DNA of 64,000 nt from Phreatobacter stygius (GTDB lineage: Bacteria; Pseudomonadota; Alphaproteobacteria; Rhizobiales; Phreatobacteraceae): assembly GCF_005144885.1 (NCBI RefSeq), contig NZ_CP039690.1:1302001-1366000 (forward strand), in the 5' to 3' direction. The notes beneath the pieces were generated by a model. The model worked only from the letters and a program-made list of their open reading frames with translations. It was not told the origin of the DNA and ran no database searches. The translations under genes were made by a program, and so were the position numbers. Shown piece after piece: positions 43,649 through 51,402 of the stretch (positions are counted from its first letter, which is position 1; each line of letters opens with the position of its first letter).

Positions 43649-44584
43649 ATGAAACGTCTTCTTGCCGGCCTTGCCATCGCGCTCGGCCTCATCGGCCCGG
43701 CACGCGCCGACATCACCTTGCGGGTCGGCGACCAGATCGCCGGCGTCCGCTCGATCTTGGAGGCCGCCAATGCCTTGGAGGGCCTGCCCTACAAGATCGA
43801 ATGGTCGCAGTTTCCCGCCGCCGCTCCCCTGCTCGAGGCCCTGAATGCCGGTGCGCTGGATGTCGGCTTCACCGGCGACATCCCCTTCCTGTTCGTCTAC
43901 GCCGCCGGCGCGCCGATCCGGGTGATCGGCGCCTCCCGCTCGCTGCCGGCGGCCAATGCCGTGCTGGTGCCGAAGACCTCGCCGGCGCGCAACTTCGCCG
44001 ATCTCAGGGGCAAGCGGATTGCCGTCAATCGCGGCGGCAACGGCCATTTCCAGGCGCTCGGCCTGCTCGAACAGGCCGGGCTCAAACCGAGTGATGTCAC
44101 GCTGGTCTTTCTCGGACCGACCGACGCCCGTTCGGCCTTCGTCACCGGCGCGGTCGACGCCTGGATCATCTGGGAGCCCTATGTCTCGATCTCCTCGATC
44201 GAGGACGGCGCGCGGGTCGTGGCCGACGCAACGGCTGTGTTTCCGAGCAAGACCTTCGTTCATGCCCATCTGAATGCCATCCGCGACAAGCGCGCGGCGC
44301 TGCAGGACTTCAACGACCGTGTCGCCCGCGCCAAGCTCTGGGCGCTCGCCAATCCCGGCACCATTGCCCGGATCAGCGCCGGCCTGACCCGCATTCCCGA
44401 AGCGACGGTGCTGCGCTCGCTCGAAACCAAACGCGAGACGCCGATCGCCATTGACGATGCCGTGGTGCGCGAAACCCAGGGCGAGGCCGATCTGTTCACC
44501 CGCCACGGCGTGTTGCCTGCCAGGATCGACGTGACGGCCGCTTTCGACCGGAGCTTCACGAACCGCCTCGGTGCGGGAAACTGA
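43649..44584 (+). CDS. Sulfonate-type ABC transporter substrate-binding protein (SBP3)
   Basis: A 311-residue binding protein with a classical Sec signal (residues 1-21, GLIGPARAD). The core TLRVGDQIAGVRSILEAANAL and AAAPLLEALNAGALDVGFTGD matches SBP1 at 38412-39431 much more closely than SBP2, so SBP1 and SBP3 are recent relatives on the two sides of the divergent region. ATG 43649 has GGAG eight bases upstream; GTG 43640 is less likely. It is the last gene of the plus-strand operon. Confidence 0.85.
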   Translation: MKRLLAGLAIALGLIGPARADITLRVGDQIAGVRSILEAANALEGLPYKIEWSQFPAAAPLLEALNAGALDVGFTGDIPFLFVYAAGAPIRVIGASRSLPAANAVLVPKTSPARNFADLRGKRIAVNRGGNGHFQALGLLEQAGLKPSDVTLVFLGPTDARSAFVTGAVDAWIIWEPYVSISSIEDGARVVADATAVFPSKTFVHAHLNAIRDKRAALQDFNDRVARAKLWALANPGTIARISAGLTRIPEATVLRSLETKRETPIAIDDAVVRETQGEADLFTRHGVLPARIDVTAAFDRSFTNRLGAGN

Positions 44585-44598
44585 GGTCTCGCGCCACG

Positions 44599-45030
44599 CT
44601 AAGCCCGGCCCGTCGCCGGCTTGACCGCAGCCGTGCCGGCGACCAGGCGTGCAGTCGAGGTGGCGCGTGCCAGCACCCGGTCGTCCGGCCCGAACAGGCG
44701 CGCCTCCAGGAAGGCGATGCTGCCGCCGAGCTGCACCACCTGTCCCTCGCCGATGATCGGGCCGGGTTTGGCGGGCGCCAGGAAACTGACGGTCATGTCG
44801 ATGGTTGCGGTATAGCGCTCGCCGCCGGTCATGATCCAGGCAGCCGGCCCCATGCAATCGTCCAGCATCGCGGCCAGGAAGCCGCCCTGGACGGTGCCGG
44901 CCGGGTTGAGGAATTCGCGTTTGCCGTCGAAGCCGATCCTGACCCAGCCCTTGGCTCGGTCACAGGCCAGCAGGCGCCAGCCAAGCAGGGCGGCGGACGG
45001 CGAATGCGGGATGGCGGGGAGATCGGTCAC
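44599..45030 (-). CDS. PaaI-family hotdog thioesterase
   Basis: A ~143-residue hotdog-fold protein of the PaaI/acyl-CoA thioesterase type: FLNPAGTVQGGFLAAMLDDCMGPAAW is the conserved helix region with the catalytic-site pattern, and TIDMTVSFLAPAKPGPIIGEG the central strands. GTG 45030 with GGAG upstream is preferred over TTG 45060. Probably hydrolyses an acyl-CoA; substrate not known. Divergent from the regulator at 45105. Confidence 0.8.
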   Translation of the reverse strand: MTDLPAIPHSPSAALLGWRLLACDRAKGWVRIGFDGKREFLNPAGTVQGGFLAAMLDDCMGPAAWIMTGGERYTATIDMTVSFLAPAKPGPIIGEGQVVQLGGSIAFLEARLFGPDDRVLARATSTARLVAGTAAVKPATGRA

Positions 45031-45104
45031 GGTGGCTCCGGATTGCCTTGGAGCCGACAAGCCTAGAGACTGGCTCCTGACAGCATTGCGTCAGGAGAGA
45101 CGGC

Positions 45105-45782
45105 ATGCGCCGCGCCGATCGGCTGATCGACCTGTTGTCGCATTTCCGCGGCAAGACGCTCGTCACCGCGGACGCGCTCGCCGAACGGCTGGAGGTCTCG
45201 GTCCGCACCGTCTACCGCGATATCGCGACGCTGCAGGCGCAGGGTTTCCCGATCGACGGCCAGGCCGGCGTCGGCTATGTGCTGCGCGGCCCGGTCGACC
45301 TGCCGCCGCTGACCTTCGATCACGACCAGCTGGAGGCCCTGGCGCTCGGCCTCGCCTATGTCGTCGAGGTCGGCGATCCCGCCTTGGCGGCCGCGGCGGC
45401 GGCGGCGCGTGCCAAGATCGACAGCGCCTGGACCGGGCAGCCGAGCCCTGGCGTCGCCGGACGGCCGCTGCGTGCCCGGCAACGGCCTGATCGGCGCGCG
45501 CCCACCTTTGCCGCCGGCTTGCGCGCGGCATTGCGGGCGCGACGCCTGGTCGCGTTCGACTATGTCGATGCCGAGGCGCGGCAAAGCCGGCGGACAGTGC
45601 GGCCGCTGGCGCTGACCGCCTTCTCGGACGGCTGGATGCTGATCGCCTGGTGCGAACTGCGCACCGACTTTCGCACCTTCCGGCTCGACCGCATGAGGGA
45701 GCCGAGGATCTCGGCGGCGACCTTTGCCGACGAGCCCGGGCGGGATCTCGCAAGCTACCTGGCCGCGCGGCGGCCGGCCTGA
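45105..45782 (+). CDS. YafY-type HTH/WYL-domain transcription regulator
   Basis: A 225-residue regulator. The N-terminal winged helix is HTH_11-like (MRRADRLIDLLSHFRGKTLVTADALAERLEVSVRTVYRDI in the family pattern, residues 1-40), and a WYL ligand-sensing domain lies around 130-200 (VAFDYVDAEARQSRRTVRPLAL, FRTFRLDRMREP). AGGAGAG precedes the ATG. Such proteins often control the gene next to them, here the divergent thioesterase gene 74 bases away or the lactate-dehydrogenase-like gene downstream. The target and ligand are unknown. Confidence 0.82.
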   Translation: MRRADRLIDLLSHFRGKTLVTADALAERLEVSVRTVYRDIATLQAQGFPIDGQAGVGYVLRGPVDLPPLTFDHDQLEALALGLAYVVEVGDPALAAAAAAARAKIDSAWTGQPSPGVAGRPLRARQRPDRRAPTFAAGLRAALRARRLVAFDYVDAEARQSRRTVRPLALTAFSDGWMLIAWCELRTDFRTFRLDRMREPRISAATFADEPGRDLASYLAARRPA

Positions 45783-45946
45783 GCGATCGCGCGTCACGGC
45801 CGGTGCCGCTCGACTGCGGCCGCGCCGGCGTTTGCGGCATGGGCGGGCCGCTCGGCGGCCTGTCGCTCGGCTCTATCAGGCTGTGCTACAGATCGGCCGC
45901 GCACCCGAAGCGCCGAAGGCAACAGTGCTGTTGAAAGAAGACATCA

Positions 45947-47113
45947 ATGTCCCGGACCATCACCTGCATCGAAGACCTGCGCCTGATCGCCAAGCGGCGG
46001 GTGCCGCGGATGTTCTACGACTATGCCGACTCGGGCGCCTGGACGGAGAGCACCTATCGCGCCAACGAGGCTGATTTCGGCCGCATCAAGCTGCGCCAGC
46101 GGGTCGCCGTCGACATGAGCAACCGGACGCTCGAGAGCACCATGGTGGGCCAGAAGGTCGCCATGCCCGTGGCGATCGCCCCGACGGGACTGACCGGCAT
46201 GCAGCATGCCGATGGCGAGATCCTTGCCGCCCGCGCCGCCGAGAAGGCCGGCATTCCCTTCACTCTGTCGACCATGAGCATCTGCTCGATCGAGGATGTC
46301 GCCGAGAACACCTCCAGCCCGTTCTGGTTCCAGCTCTACGTCATGCGCGACCGCGACTTCATCAACCGGCTGATCGACCGCGCCAAGGCGGCGCAATGCT
46401 CGGCGCTGGTGCTCACCCTGGACCTGCAGATCCTTGGCCAGCGCCACAAGGACATCCGGAACGGGTTGAGCGCCCCGCCCAAGCCGACGCTTGCCAATCT
46501 GATCAATCTCGCCACCAAGCCGCGCTGGTGCCTCGGCATGCTCGGCACCAAGCGCCGCACCTTCCGCAACATTGCCGGTCACGCCAAGGGCGTCGAGGAC
46601 ATGAGCTCGCTGTCGGCCTGGACCGCCGAACAGTTCGACCCGACGCTGAGCTGGGACGACGTCAAGTGGATCAAGGACCGCTGGGGCGGCAAGCTGATCC
46701 TGAAAGGCATTCTCGATCCGGAGGACGCGGAAATGGCGGCCCGGAGCGGCGCCGACGCCCTGGTTGTCTCCAACCACGGCGGTCGGCAGCTCGACGGTGC
46801 CCTGTCGTCGATCGCTGCCCTGCCGGCGATCGTCCAGACCGTCGGCGATCGGATCGAAGTGCTGATGGATGGCGGCATCCGTTCGGGCCAGGACGTCATC
46901 AAGGCGCTGGCGCTCGGCGCCAAGGGCGTCTTCATTGGCCGCGCCTTCCTCTATGGGCTCGGCGCTATGGGCGAACAAGGCGTCACTCTGTGCCTCGACA
47001 TCATCCGCAAGGAGCTCGACACCACCATGGCGTTGTGCGGGCTGCGCGACGTCAAGACGGTCGACCGCAACATCCTGGTCACGCCGGGCGCCAGCTCCAA
47101 CATGGCCGTCTGA
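45947..47113 (+). CDS. lldD: FMN-dependent alpha-hydroxy-acid dehydrogenase, L-lactate dehydrogenase type
   Basis: A 388-residue FMN enzyme of the LldD/glycolate-oxidase family that oxidises L-lactate or another L-2-hydroxy acid. Motifs are MFYDYADSGAWTESTY near the N-terminus, APTGLTGMQHADGEI, LTLDLQILGQRHKDIRNG, the catalytic His in VVSNHGGRQLDGALSS, and the FMN phosphate site LMDGGIRSGQDVIKALALGA and VFIGRAF. The length and the QRHKDIRNG insert fit LldD. The substrate could be lactate, mandelate or a related acid. Confidence 0.88.
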   Translation: MSRTITCIEDLRLIAKRRVPRMFYDYADSGAWTESTYRANEADFGRIKLRQRVAVDMSNRTLESTMVGQKVAMPVAIAPTGLTGMQHADGEILAARAAEKAGIPFTLSTMSICSIEDVAENTSSPFWFQLYVMRDRDFINRLIDRAKAAQCSALVLTLDLQILGQRHKDIRNGLSAPPKPTLANLINLATKPRWCLGMLGTKRRTFRNIAGHAKGVEDMSSLSAWTAEQFDPTLSWDDVKWIKDRWGGKLILKGILDPEDAEMAARSGADALVVSNHGGRQLDGALSSIAALPAIVQTVGDRIEVLMDGGIRSGQDVIKALALGAKGVFIGRAFLYGLGAMGEQGVTLCLDIIRKELDTTMALCGLRDVKTVDRNILVTPGASSNMAV

Positions 47114-47300
47114 TCCGTCCGCAGCCGTCGCGGGCGAGACACCGGGCCTTGTGCCAGGGTCCCGCCGCCATGCCGCTCGCGGCGTGCTGCGTTTCCGGAC
47201 AAAGAGGAAGATCTTGTCGCCACGGCGCCCTGCGAGCCATGGCTGGATATGATTGCGTTCTCCCGGCAGCCATTCACGACAATAAATTTCCAATTCGCGC

Positions 47301-47330
47301 ATTCTTTTAAAAGAACAATTCGGTTGACAT
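47301..47330 (+). promoter_or_regulatory. Putative sulfur-regulon box and -35-like element, copy 3
   Basis: ATTCTTTTAAAAGAAC (47301-47316, containing a perfect 14-bp palindrome), seven bases, then TTGACAT (TTGACA at 47324-47329). CATTTT at 47347-47352 is a possible -10 at 17-base spacing. It would start transcription near 47360, just ahead of the SAM-II riboswitch and the methionine-transport operon. The pattern and spacing equal the two copies at the sulfonate-type operons. Confidence 0.65.
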
Positions 47331-47382
47331 AACGACCGAGCGCTATCATTTTGAACTCACTGCCCAGCGCCTGACGTTGGAC

Positions 47383-47437
47383 GGTCGCGGGATTTGATGG
47401 AGCAGCTTGCACCGCGTCACCAAGGGCTAAAGCGCCA
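47383..47437 (+). promoter_or_regulatory. SAM-II riboswitch
   Basis: The sequence shows the SAM-II consensus in order: P1 left arm CGCGG (47386-47390), GATTTG, GCTTGCA, P1 right arm CCGCG (47412-47416), then CAAGGGCTAAAGCG, which forms the pseudoknot with the loop. SAM-II is an S-adenosylmethionine-binding element of alphaproteobacteria, normally upstream of methionine biosynthesis or transport genes, and blocks expression when SAM is plentiful. Here it precedes the metQ-N-I-Q genes, which fits. Confidence 0.88.
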
Positions 47438-47476
47438 CGAAGCGAATTCGTGGGCTCCCGTTTTGGAGAGTTTGCG

Positions 47477-47569
47477 ATGAGTTTCGGGACTTGGCCTTCG
47501 GGCGCTTCCTCCCAGACTGGACACTGCCACCGGATGTCGTCGGTGATGGGCTCGTGTCGACGCTCTTAA
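47477..47569 (+). CDS. Possible 30-residue leader peptide between riboswitch and transporter genes
   Basis: An ATG with GGAGAG at good distance (47465-47470) opens a 30-codon frame ending in TAA at 47567. The peptide has four Met including the start, two Cys and a basic end (GHCHRMSSVMGSCRRS). GCTCC just upstream can pair weakly with the ribosome site. It lies between the SAM-II element and a terminator-like hairpin, where a translated leader could sense Met or Cys supply. Not recognised as a known family; it may be fortuitous. Confidence 0.4.
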   Translation: MSFGTWPSGASSQTGHCHRMSSVMGSCRRS

Positions 47570-47608
47570 GCGTCTGATCACCCCTCCCTCGATCTCCCCT
47601 CCAAGAGG

Positions 47609-47637
47609 CACCGGCGACGCCCGGTGGCAGATTTTTT
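47609..47637 (+). terminator. Terminator-like hairpin (possible attenuator) in the met leader
   Basis: CACCGG (47609-47614), six-base loop, CCGGTG (47621-47626), then GCAGATTTTTT. The stem is short but GC-rich and followed by six T. It lies directly ahead of the first downstream ORF (47639), so readthrough would be needed for the transport genes, consistent with attenuation. Confidence 0.5.
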
Positions 47638-47638
47638 C

Positions 47639-47830
47639 ATGTCCGACACCATCATCATCGAACTCGACGACGAACCCATTGGCCTTGGTCAGCGGACCCG
47701 CGGCGGCTTGCGCTTCTTCGCCTCCGCCCGATCGGTCCAGTCGCTCGACCATCAGGTGTTTCGTTCGATCCACGGCATCGAGCGCGCCGCCCGCGACCTG
47801 ATCGCGGCCACCCGGCGGCGCGCCGCCTGA
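47639..47830 (+). CDS. Small protein of 63 residues at the head of the methionine-transport operon
   Basis: The frame encodes a compact, plausible small protein (MSDTIIIELDDEPIGL, then GGLRFFASARS, then a helical Arg/Ala-rich end). ATG 47639 has no visible ribosome site because the terminator-like hairpin lies just upstream; GTG 47624 is an in-frame alternative. It is similar in style to short conserved Rhizobiales proteins with an 'IELDxExIGLxxR' start, but I cannot name a family. Gap to metQ is 76 bases. Confidence 0.5.
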   Translation: MSDTIIIELDDEPIGLGQRTRGGLRFFASARSVQSLDHQVFRSIHGIERAARDLIAATRRRAA

Positions 47831-47906
47831 TCGACCTTGGCTCACCCCAGCGACATCTGCGGCTTCGGCCGCAGCAGCGTCGCCTTTCGAACGAAGACAT
47901 TGCATC

Positions 47907-48704
47907 ATGAAACGCAGAACATTCCTCCTGTCCGCCGCCGCGACCGCGTTGAGCGCCGCTGCCGGCACCGGGCTTGCCGCACAAGGGTCCCAAGTGCTGC
48001 GGGTCGGCGTCTCGGCCGGGCCTTACGGCGACATCCTGCGCGAAGCGGCCAAGCTTGCCGAAGCCGAAGGCCTGAAGGTCGAGATCATCGAATTCACCGA
48101 CTGGAACCTGCCGAATGCCGCGCTGCAGGCCGGCGATATCGATCTCAACAATTTCCAGCACCGGCCTTATCTCGACGCACAGATCAAGGCGCGCGGCTAC
48201 AAGATCGTGGCGCTCGATCCCTCGATCGTCGTTCCCGCCGGCATCTATTCGTCCAAGTTCCCCTCCATCGCCGCCATCCCGAACGGCGCCCGCATCGCCA
48301 TTCCGAACGACCCGTCAAATGCCGCCCGCGCGCTGTTCCTGTTCCAGGAGGTCGGCCTGATCACGCTGAAGCCCGGCGCCGGCGCCCAGGCCAGCGTGCT
48401 GGATGTCGTCGAGAACCCGCGCAAGATCACCTTTGTCGAACTCGACGCGGCGCAGCTCGCCCGTTCGCTCGCCGACGTCGCGGCGGCCTTCGTCACCAAC
48501 AACTATGCCTTCCTGGCCGGGCTCGACCAGAAGACGGCGCTGAAGCTCGAAGGCGTCGACAGCCAGTGGACCCTGGTCTTCGCCGCCCGCGAAGATCGCA
48601 AGGACGACCCGCGCATCCAGCGCTACATCGCGCTCTATCGCTCGGCGCAGGTGAAGGCATTCGTGCAGGCGAAATTCGCCGGCACGATCCTGCCGACCTG
48701 GTGA
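47907..48704 (+). CDS. metQ: MetQ/NlpA-family methionine-type binding protein (first copy)
   Basis: A 265-residue periplasmic binding protein of the MetQ family: LRVGVSAGPYGDILREAAKLAEAEG, FTDWNLPNAALQAGDIDLNNFQH and IAIPNDPSNAARALFLFQ are diagnostic. The leader MKRRTFLLSAAATALSAAAG is twin-arginine and lacks a lipobox cysteine, unlike classical lipoprotein MetQ. It should bind methionine or a related sulfur compound. It lies behind the SAM-II riboswitch and ahead of metN. Confidence 0.9.
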   Translation: MKRRTFLLSAAATALSAAAGTGLAAQGSQVLRVGVSAGPYGDILREAAKLAEAEGLKVEIIEFTDWNLPNAALQAGDIDLNNFQHRPYLDAQIKARGYKIVALDPSIVVPAGIYSSKFPSIAAIPNGARIAIPNDPSNAARALFLFQEVGLITLKPGAGAQASVLDVVENPRKITFVELDAAQLARSLADVAAAFVTNNYAFLAGLDQKTALKLEGVDSQWTLVFAAREDRKDDPRIQRYIALYRSAQVKAFVQAKFAGTILPTW

Positions 48705-48715
48705 GGGCCGCCGAG

Positions 48716-49813
48716 ATGAACGCCGTCACCCAGTTCAAGGATCCGGTCGCCGTCGCCGCGGCCGCCGAGCCGGCCATTCGCTTCGAGGCCGTCTCCAAGG
48801 TCTATTCCGCACGCAACGGCGATCCCGCCGTCACCGCGCTCGACGCCGTGACGCTGTCGGTCGCGCCAGGCTCGATCGCCGGCATTATCGGCCGGTCCGG
48901 CGCCGGCAAGTCGACCTTGCTCCGGGTCATCAACGGCCTGGAGCGGCCGAGCTCCGGTTCGGTCTTCGTCGACAATGTCGATGTCGCGGCGCTCGACGCG
49001 ACCGACCTGCGCACCCTGCGCCGGCGCATCGGCATGATCTTCCAGCACTTCAATCTGCTGTCCTCGCGCACCGTGTTCGACAACATCGCGCTGCCGCTCG
49101 AGCTTGCCGGCACGCCGAAGGCGACCATCAAGGCCCGCGTCGACAATCTGATCGAGCTCGTCGGCCTCGCCGACAAGCGCGGCCGCTATCCAGCCGAACT
49201 GTCGGGCGGCCAGAAGCAGCGGGTCGGCATCGCCCGGGCGCTCGCCACCGAACCGAAAGTACTCCTGTCGGACGAGGCGACCTCGGCGCTCGACCCGGAA
49301 ACCACCCGGTCGATCCTCGCGCTGCTGCGCCGGGTCAACGAACTGACCGGCGTGACCATCGTGCTGATCACCCATGAGATGCAGGTGATCAAGGAGATCT
49401 GCGACCAGGTCGCGGTGATCGAGGCCGGCCGCATCATCGAAGAAGGCCCGGTCTATCAGGTCTTCGCCGGCCCCCGGACCGACACGACCCGGACCTTCGT
49501 CTCCTCCGTCACCGGCGGCGAACTGCCGCGCGACATCACCGAGCGGCTGACCGCCAGCCGGGATGGCGCCCGCCACGCAGTGCTGCGCATCGTCTTTACC
49601 GGCGAGAACGCCACGGCACCGATCCTGTCGCGGCTGTCGCGCTCGCTCGACATCGACGTCAACGTGCTGTCCGGCCAGGTCGACGAGATCGGCCAACGGC
49701 CGTTCGGCAACCTCCTGGTGACCATCCCGGCAAACCAGGAAACGGTCGGCGCCGTCACCGGTCTGATCCATGCTCACGGGCTCAAGGCGGAGGTGCTCGG
49801 TTATGTCGCCTGA
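48716..49813 (+). CDS. metN: Methionine ABC transporter ATPase
   Basis: A 365-residue ATPase: Walker A GRSGAGKST at 59-67, Q-loop IGMIFQHFNLLSSRTV at about 105-120, signature LSGGQKQR at 162-169, DEATSALDPET from 186, and switch His in LITHEMQVIKE. The C-terminal ~80 residues are a NIL domain (RIVFTGENATAPILSRL), the methionine-sensing domain that inhibits transport when cytoplasmic methionine is high. FQHFNLLSSRTV is typical of MetN. The frame upstream of ATG 48716 is spurious. The end overlaps metI by 11 bases. Confidence 0.95.
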   Translation: MNAVTQFKDPVAVAAAAEPAIRFEAVSKVYSARNGDPAVTALDAVTLSVAPGSIAGIIGRSGAGKSTLLRVINGLERPSSGSVFVDNVDVAALDATDLRTLRRRIGMIFQHFNLLSSRTVFDNIALPLELAGTPKATIKARVDNLIELVGLADKRGRYPAELSGGQKQRVGIARALATEPKVLLSDEATSALDPETTRSILALLRRVNELTGVTIVLITHEMQVIKEICDQVAVIEAGRIIEEGPVYQVFAGPRTDTTRTFVSSVTGGELPRDITERLTASRDGARHAVLRIVFTGENATAPILSRLSRSLDIDVNVLSGQVDEIGQRPFGNLLVTIPANQETVGAVTGLIHAHGLKAEVLGYVA

Positions 49814-50468
49814 AATCATCAACCTGATCGTCGCGGCCACCGGCCAGACGCTCTACATGGTCGCTGCCGCCGCGGTCATCGGCACTTTGCTCGGCCTGCC
49901 GCTCGGCCTGTTCCTGGCCACCAGCGGCAAGGGTGAGCTGTTCGAATTCGTCTCGGCCAACCGCGTGCTCGGCATCGTCGTCAACGCCACCCGCTCGACG
50001 CCCTTCATCATCCTGGTGGTGGCGATCATCCCGTTCACCCGGCTGATCGCCGGCACCTCGATCGGCACCACCGCGGCGATCGTGCCGCTGACGGTCGCCG
50101 CCACCCCGTTCATCGCGCGGATCATCGAGGCGGCGATCCGCGAGGTCGACCAGGGCCTGGTCGAGGCCTCCAAGGCCATGGGCGCGACCTCGCTGCAGAT
50201 CGTTCTCAAGGTGCTGCTGCCCGAAGCCCTGCCGGCCATCGCGCTCGGCCTGACGCTGACCGTGGTCAGCCTCATCGGCTACTCCGCCATGGTCGGCGCG
50301 GTCGGCGCCGGCGGCCTCGGCGATCTCGGCATCCGCTTCGGCTACCAGCGCTTCATGCCCGACGTCATGGCGGCCGTGGTGGTGGTTCTGATCGTGCTGG
50401 TCCAGGCGGTCCAGACCATTGGCGAAGCCATTGCCCGCAAGGTCAACAAGCGCATCCGCCGCGCCTGA
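49803..50468 (+). CDS. metI: Methionine ABC transporter permease
   Basis: A 221-residue permease with five or six membrane segments. The EAA loop is IREVDQGLVEASKAMGATSLQ near residue 115-135, and LTVVSLIGYSAMVGAVGAGGLGDLGIRFGYQRF is the MetI hallmark. ATG 49803 overlaps the metN end by 11 bases, so translation is coupled. It functions with MetN and the flanking MetQ proteins. Confidence 0.95.
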   Translation: MSPEIINLIVAATGQTLYMVAAAAVIGTLLGLPLGLFLATSGKGELFEFVSANRVLGIVVNATRSTPFIILVVAIIPFTRLIAGTSIGTTAAIVPLTVAATPFIARIIEAAIREVDQGLVEASKAMGATSLQIVLKVLLPEALPAIALGLTLTVVSLIGYSAMVGAVGAGGLGDLGIRFGYQRFMPDVMAAVVVVLIVLVQAVQTIGEAIARKVNKRIRRA

Positions 50469-50502
50469 GCGGCGCCCTCAAATCTTGAACCTGGAGACAC
50501 CC

Positions 50503-51321
50503 ATGTCCGATCGCTTCAACTTCGACCGCCGCACCTTGCTCGGCGCCGGCACCGCCACCCTCGCGACCCTCGCCGCTCCCGGCCTCGTCCGGGCGCAGGC
50601 GCCCACCACCATCCGCATCGGCGGCACCGGCGGCCCGCATTCGCAGATCCTGGAAGCCGTGAAGCCGGTCGCCGCCAGGCGCGGCCTCGACCTCAAGATC
50701 ACCGAGTTCTCCGACTACATCATCCCGAACGCGGCACTTGCCGCCGGCGAGCTCGATGCCAATTCCTATCAGCACAAGCCGTTCCTGGATCAGCAGAACG
50801 CCGACCGGAAATACGATCTGGTCAGCGTCGGTCTGACCGTCAATTTCCCGCTCGGCGTCTATTCCAAGAAGTACAAGACCTGGGCCGAGGTTCCGGACGG
50901 CGCGCAGATCGCCATCCCGAACGACCCGACCAATGGCGGCCGCACGCTGCTCCTGTTCCAGGACAAGGGACTGATCAAGCTGAAGCCCGGCGTCGGCTAT
51001 AGCCCGACCGTCGTCGACATCATCGAGAACACCAGGAAGTTCCGCTTCCTGGAGATCGAGGCGGCCCAGACGCCACGCTCGCTCGACGACGTCGCGGCCG
51101 CCGCGGTCAATACCAATTTCGCCATCCCCGCCGGCCTCAATCCGACCCGTGACGCGCTGCTGCGCGAGGACCCGAAGGGGCCTTACGTCAACCTGATCGC
51201 GGTGCGCGCCATCGACAAGGACAAACCCTGGGTCAAGCCGCTTGTCGAGAGCTACCAGTCGGCGGAGGTCAAGGCCTTCATCGACAAGACCTTCCAGGGT
51301 TCCGTGATCGCCTCCTGGTAA
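50503..51321 (+). CDS. metQ: MetQ/NlpA-family methionine-type binding protein (second copy)
   Basis: A 272-residue second MetQ-family protein: FSDYIIPNAALAAGELDANSYQHKPFL and IAIPNDPTNGGRTLLLFQ. The leader FNFDRRTLLGAGTATLATLA is twin-arginine with cleavage near residue 31 (VRAQA) and has no lipobox. It is well diverged from the copy at 47907, so the two probably bind different ligands (for example L- and D-methionine, or methionine sulfoxide) and share one MetNI. GGAG precedes ATG 50503. Confidence 0.9.
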   Translation: MSDRFNFDRRTLLGAGTATLATLAAPGLVRAQAPTTIRIGGTGGPHSQILEAVKPVAARRGLDLKITEFSDYIIPNAALAAGELDANSYQHKPFLDQQNADRKYDLVSVGLTVNFPLGVYSKKYKTWAEVPDGAQIAIPNDPTNGGRTLLLFQDKGLIKLKPGVGYSPTVVDIIENTRKFRFLEIEAAQTPRSLDDVAAAAVNTNFAIPAGLNPTRDALLREDPKGPYVNLIAVRAIDKDKPWVKPLVESYQSAEVKAFIDKTFQGSVIASW

Positions 51322-51402
51322 GGGCCGGCAGCCGGGCCGACGAAGAGGCTCACGGCGGCGGCATTCACATCTCTCATGAATGCCGAGGTCGTCGCGAGGA
51401 CA

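Noticed and set aside
47417..47968. 183-codon minus-strand ORF in the methionine leader
   Set aside because: It is antisense to the riboswitch, leader and small ORF and has no ribosome site or family resemblance.
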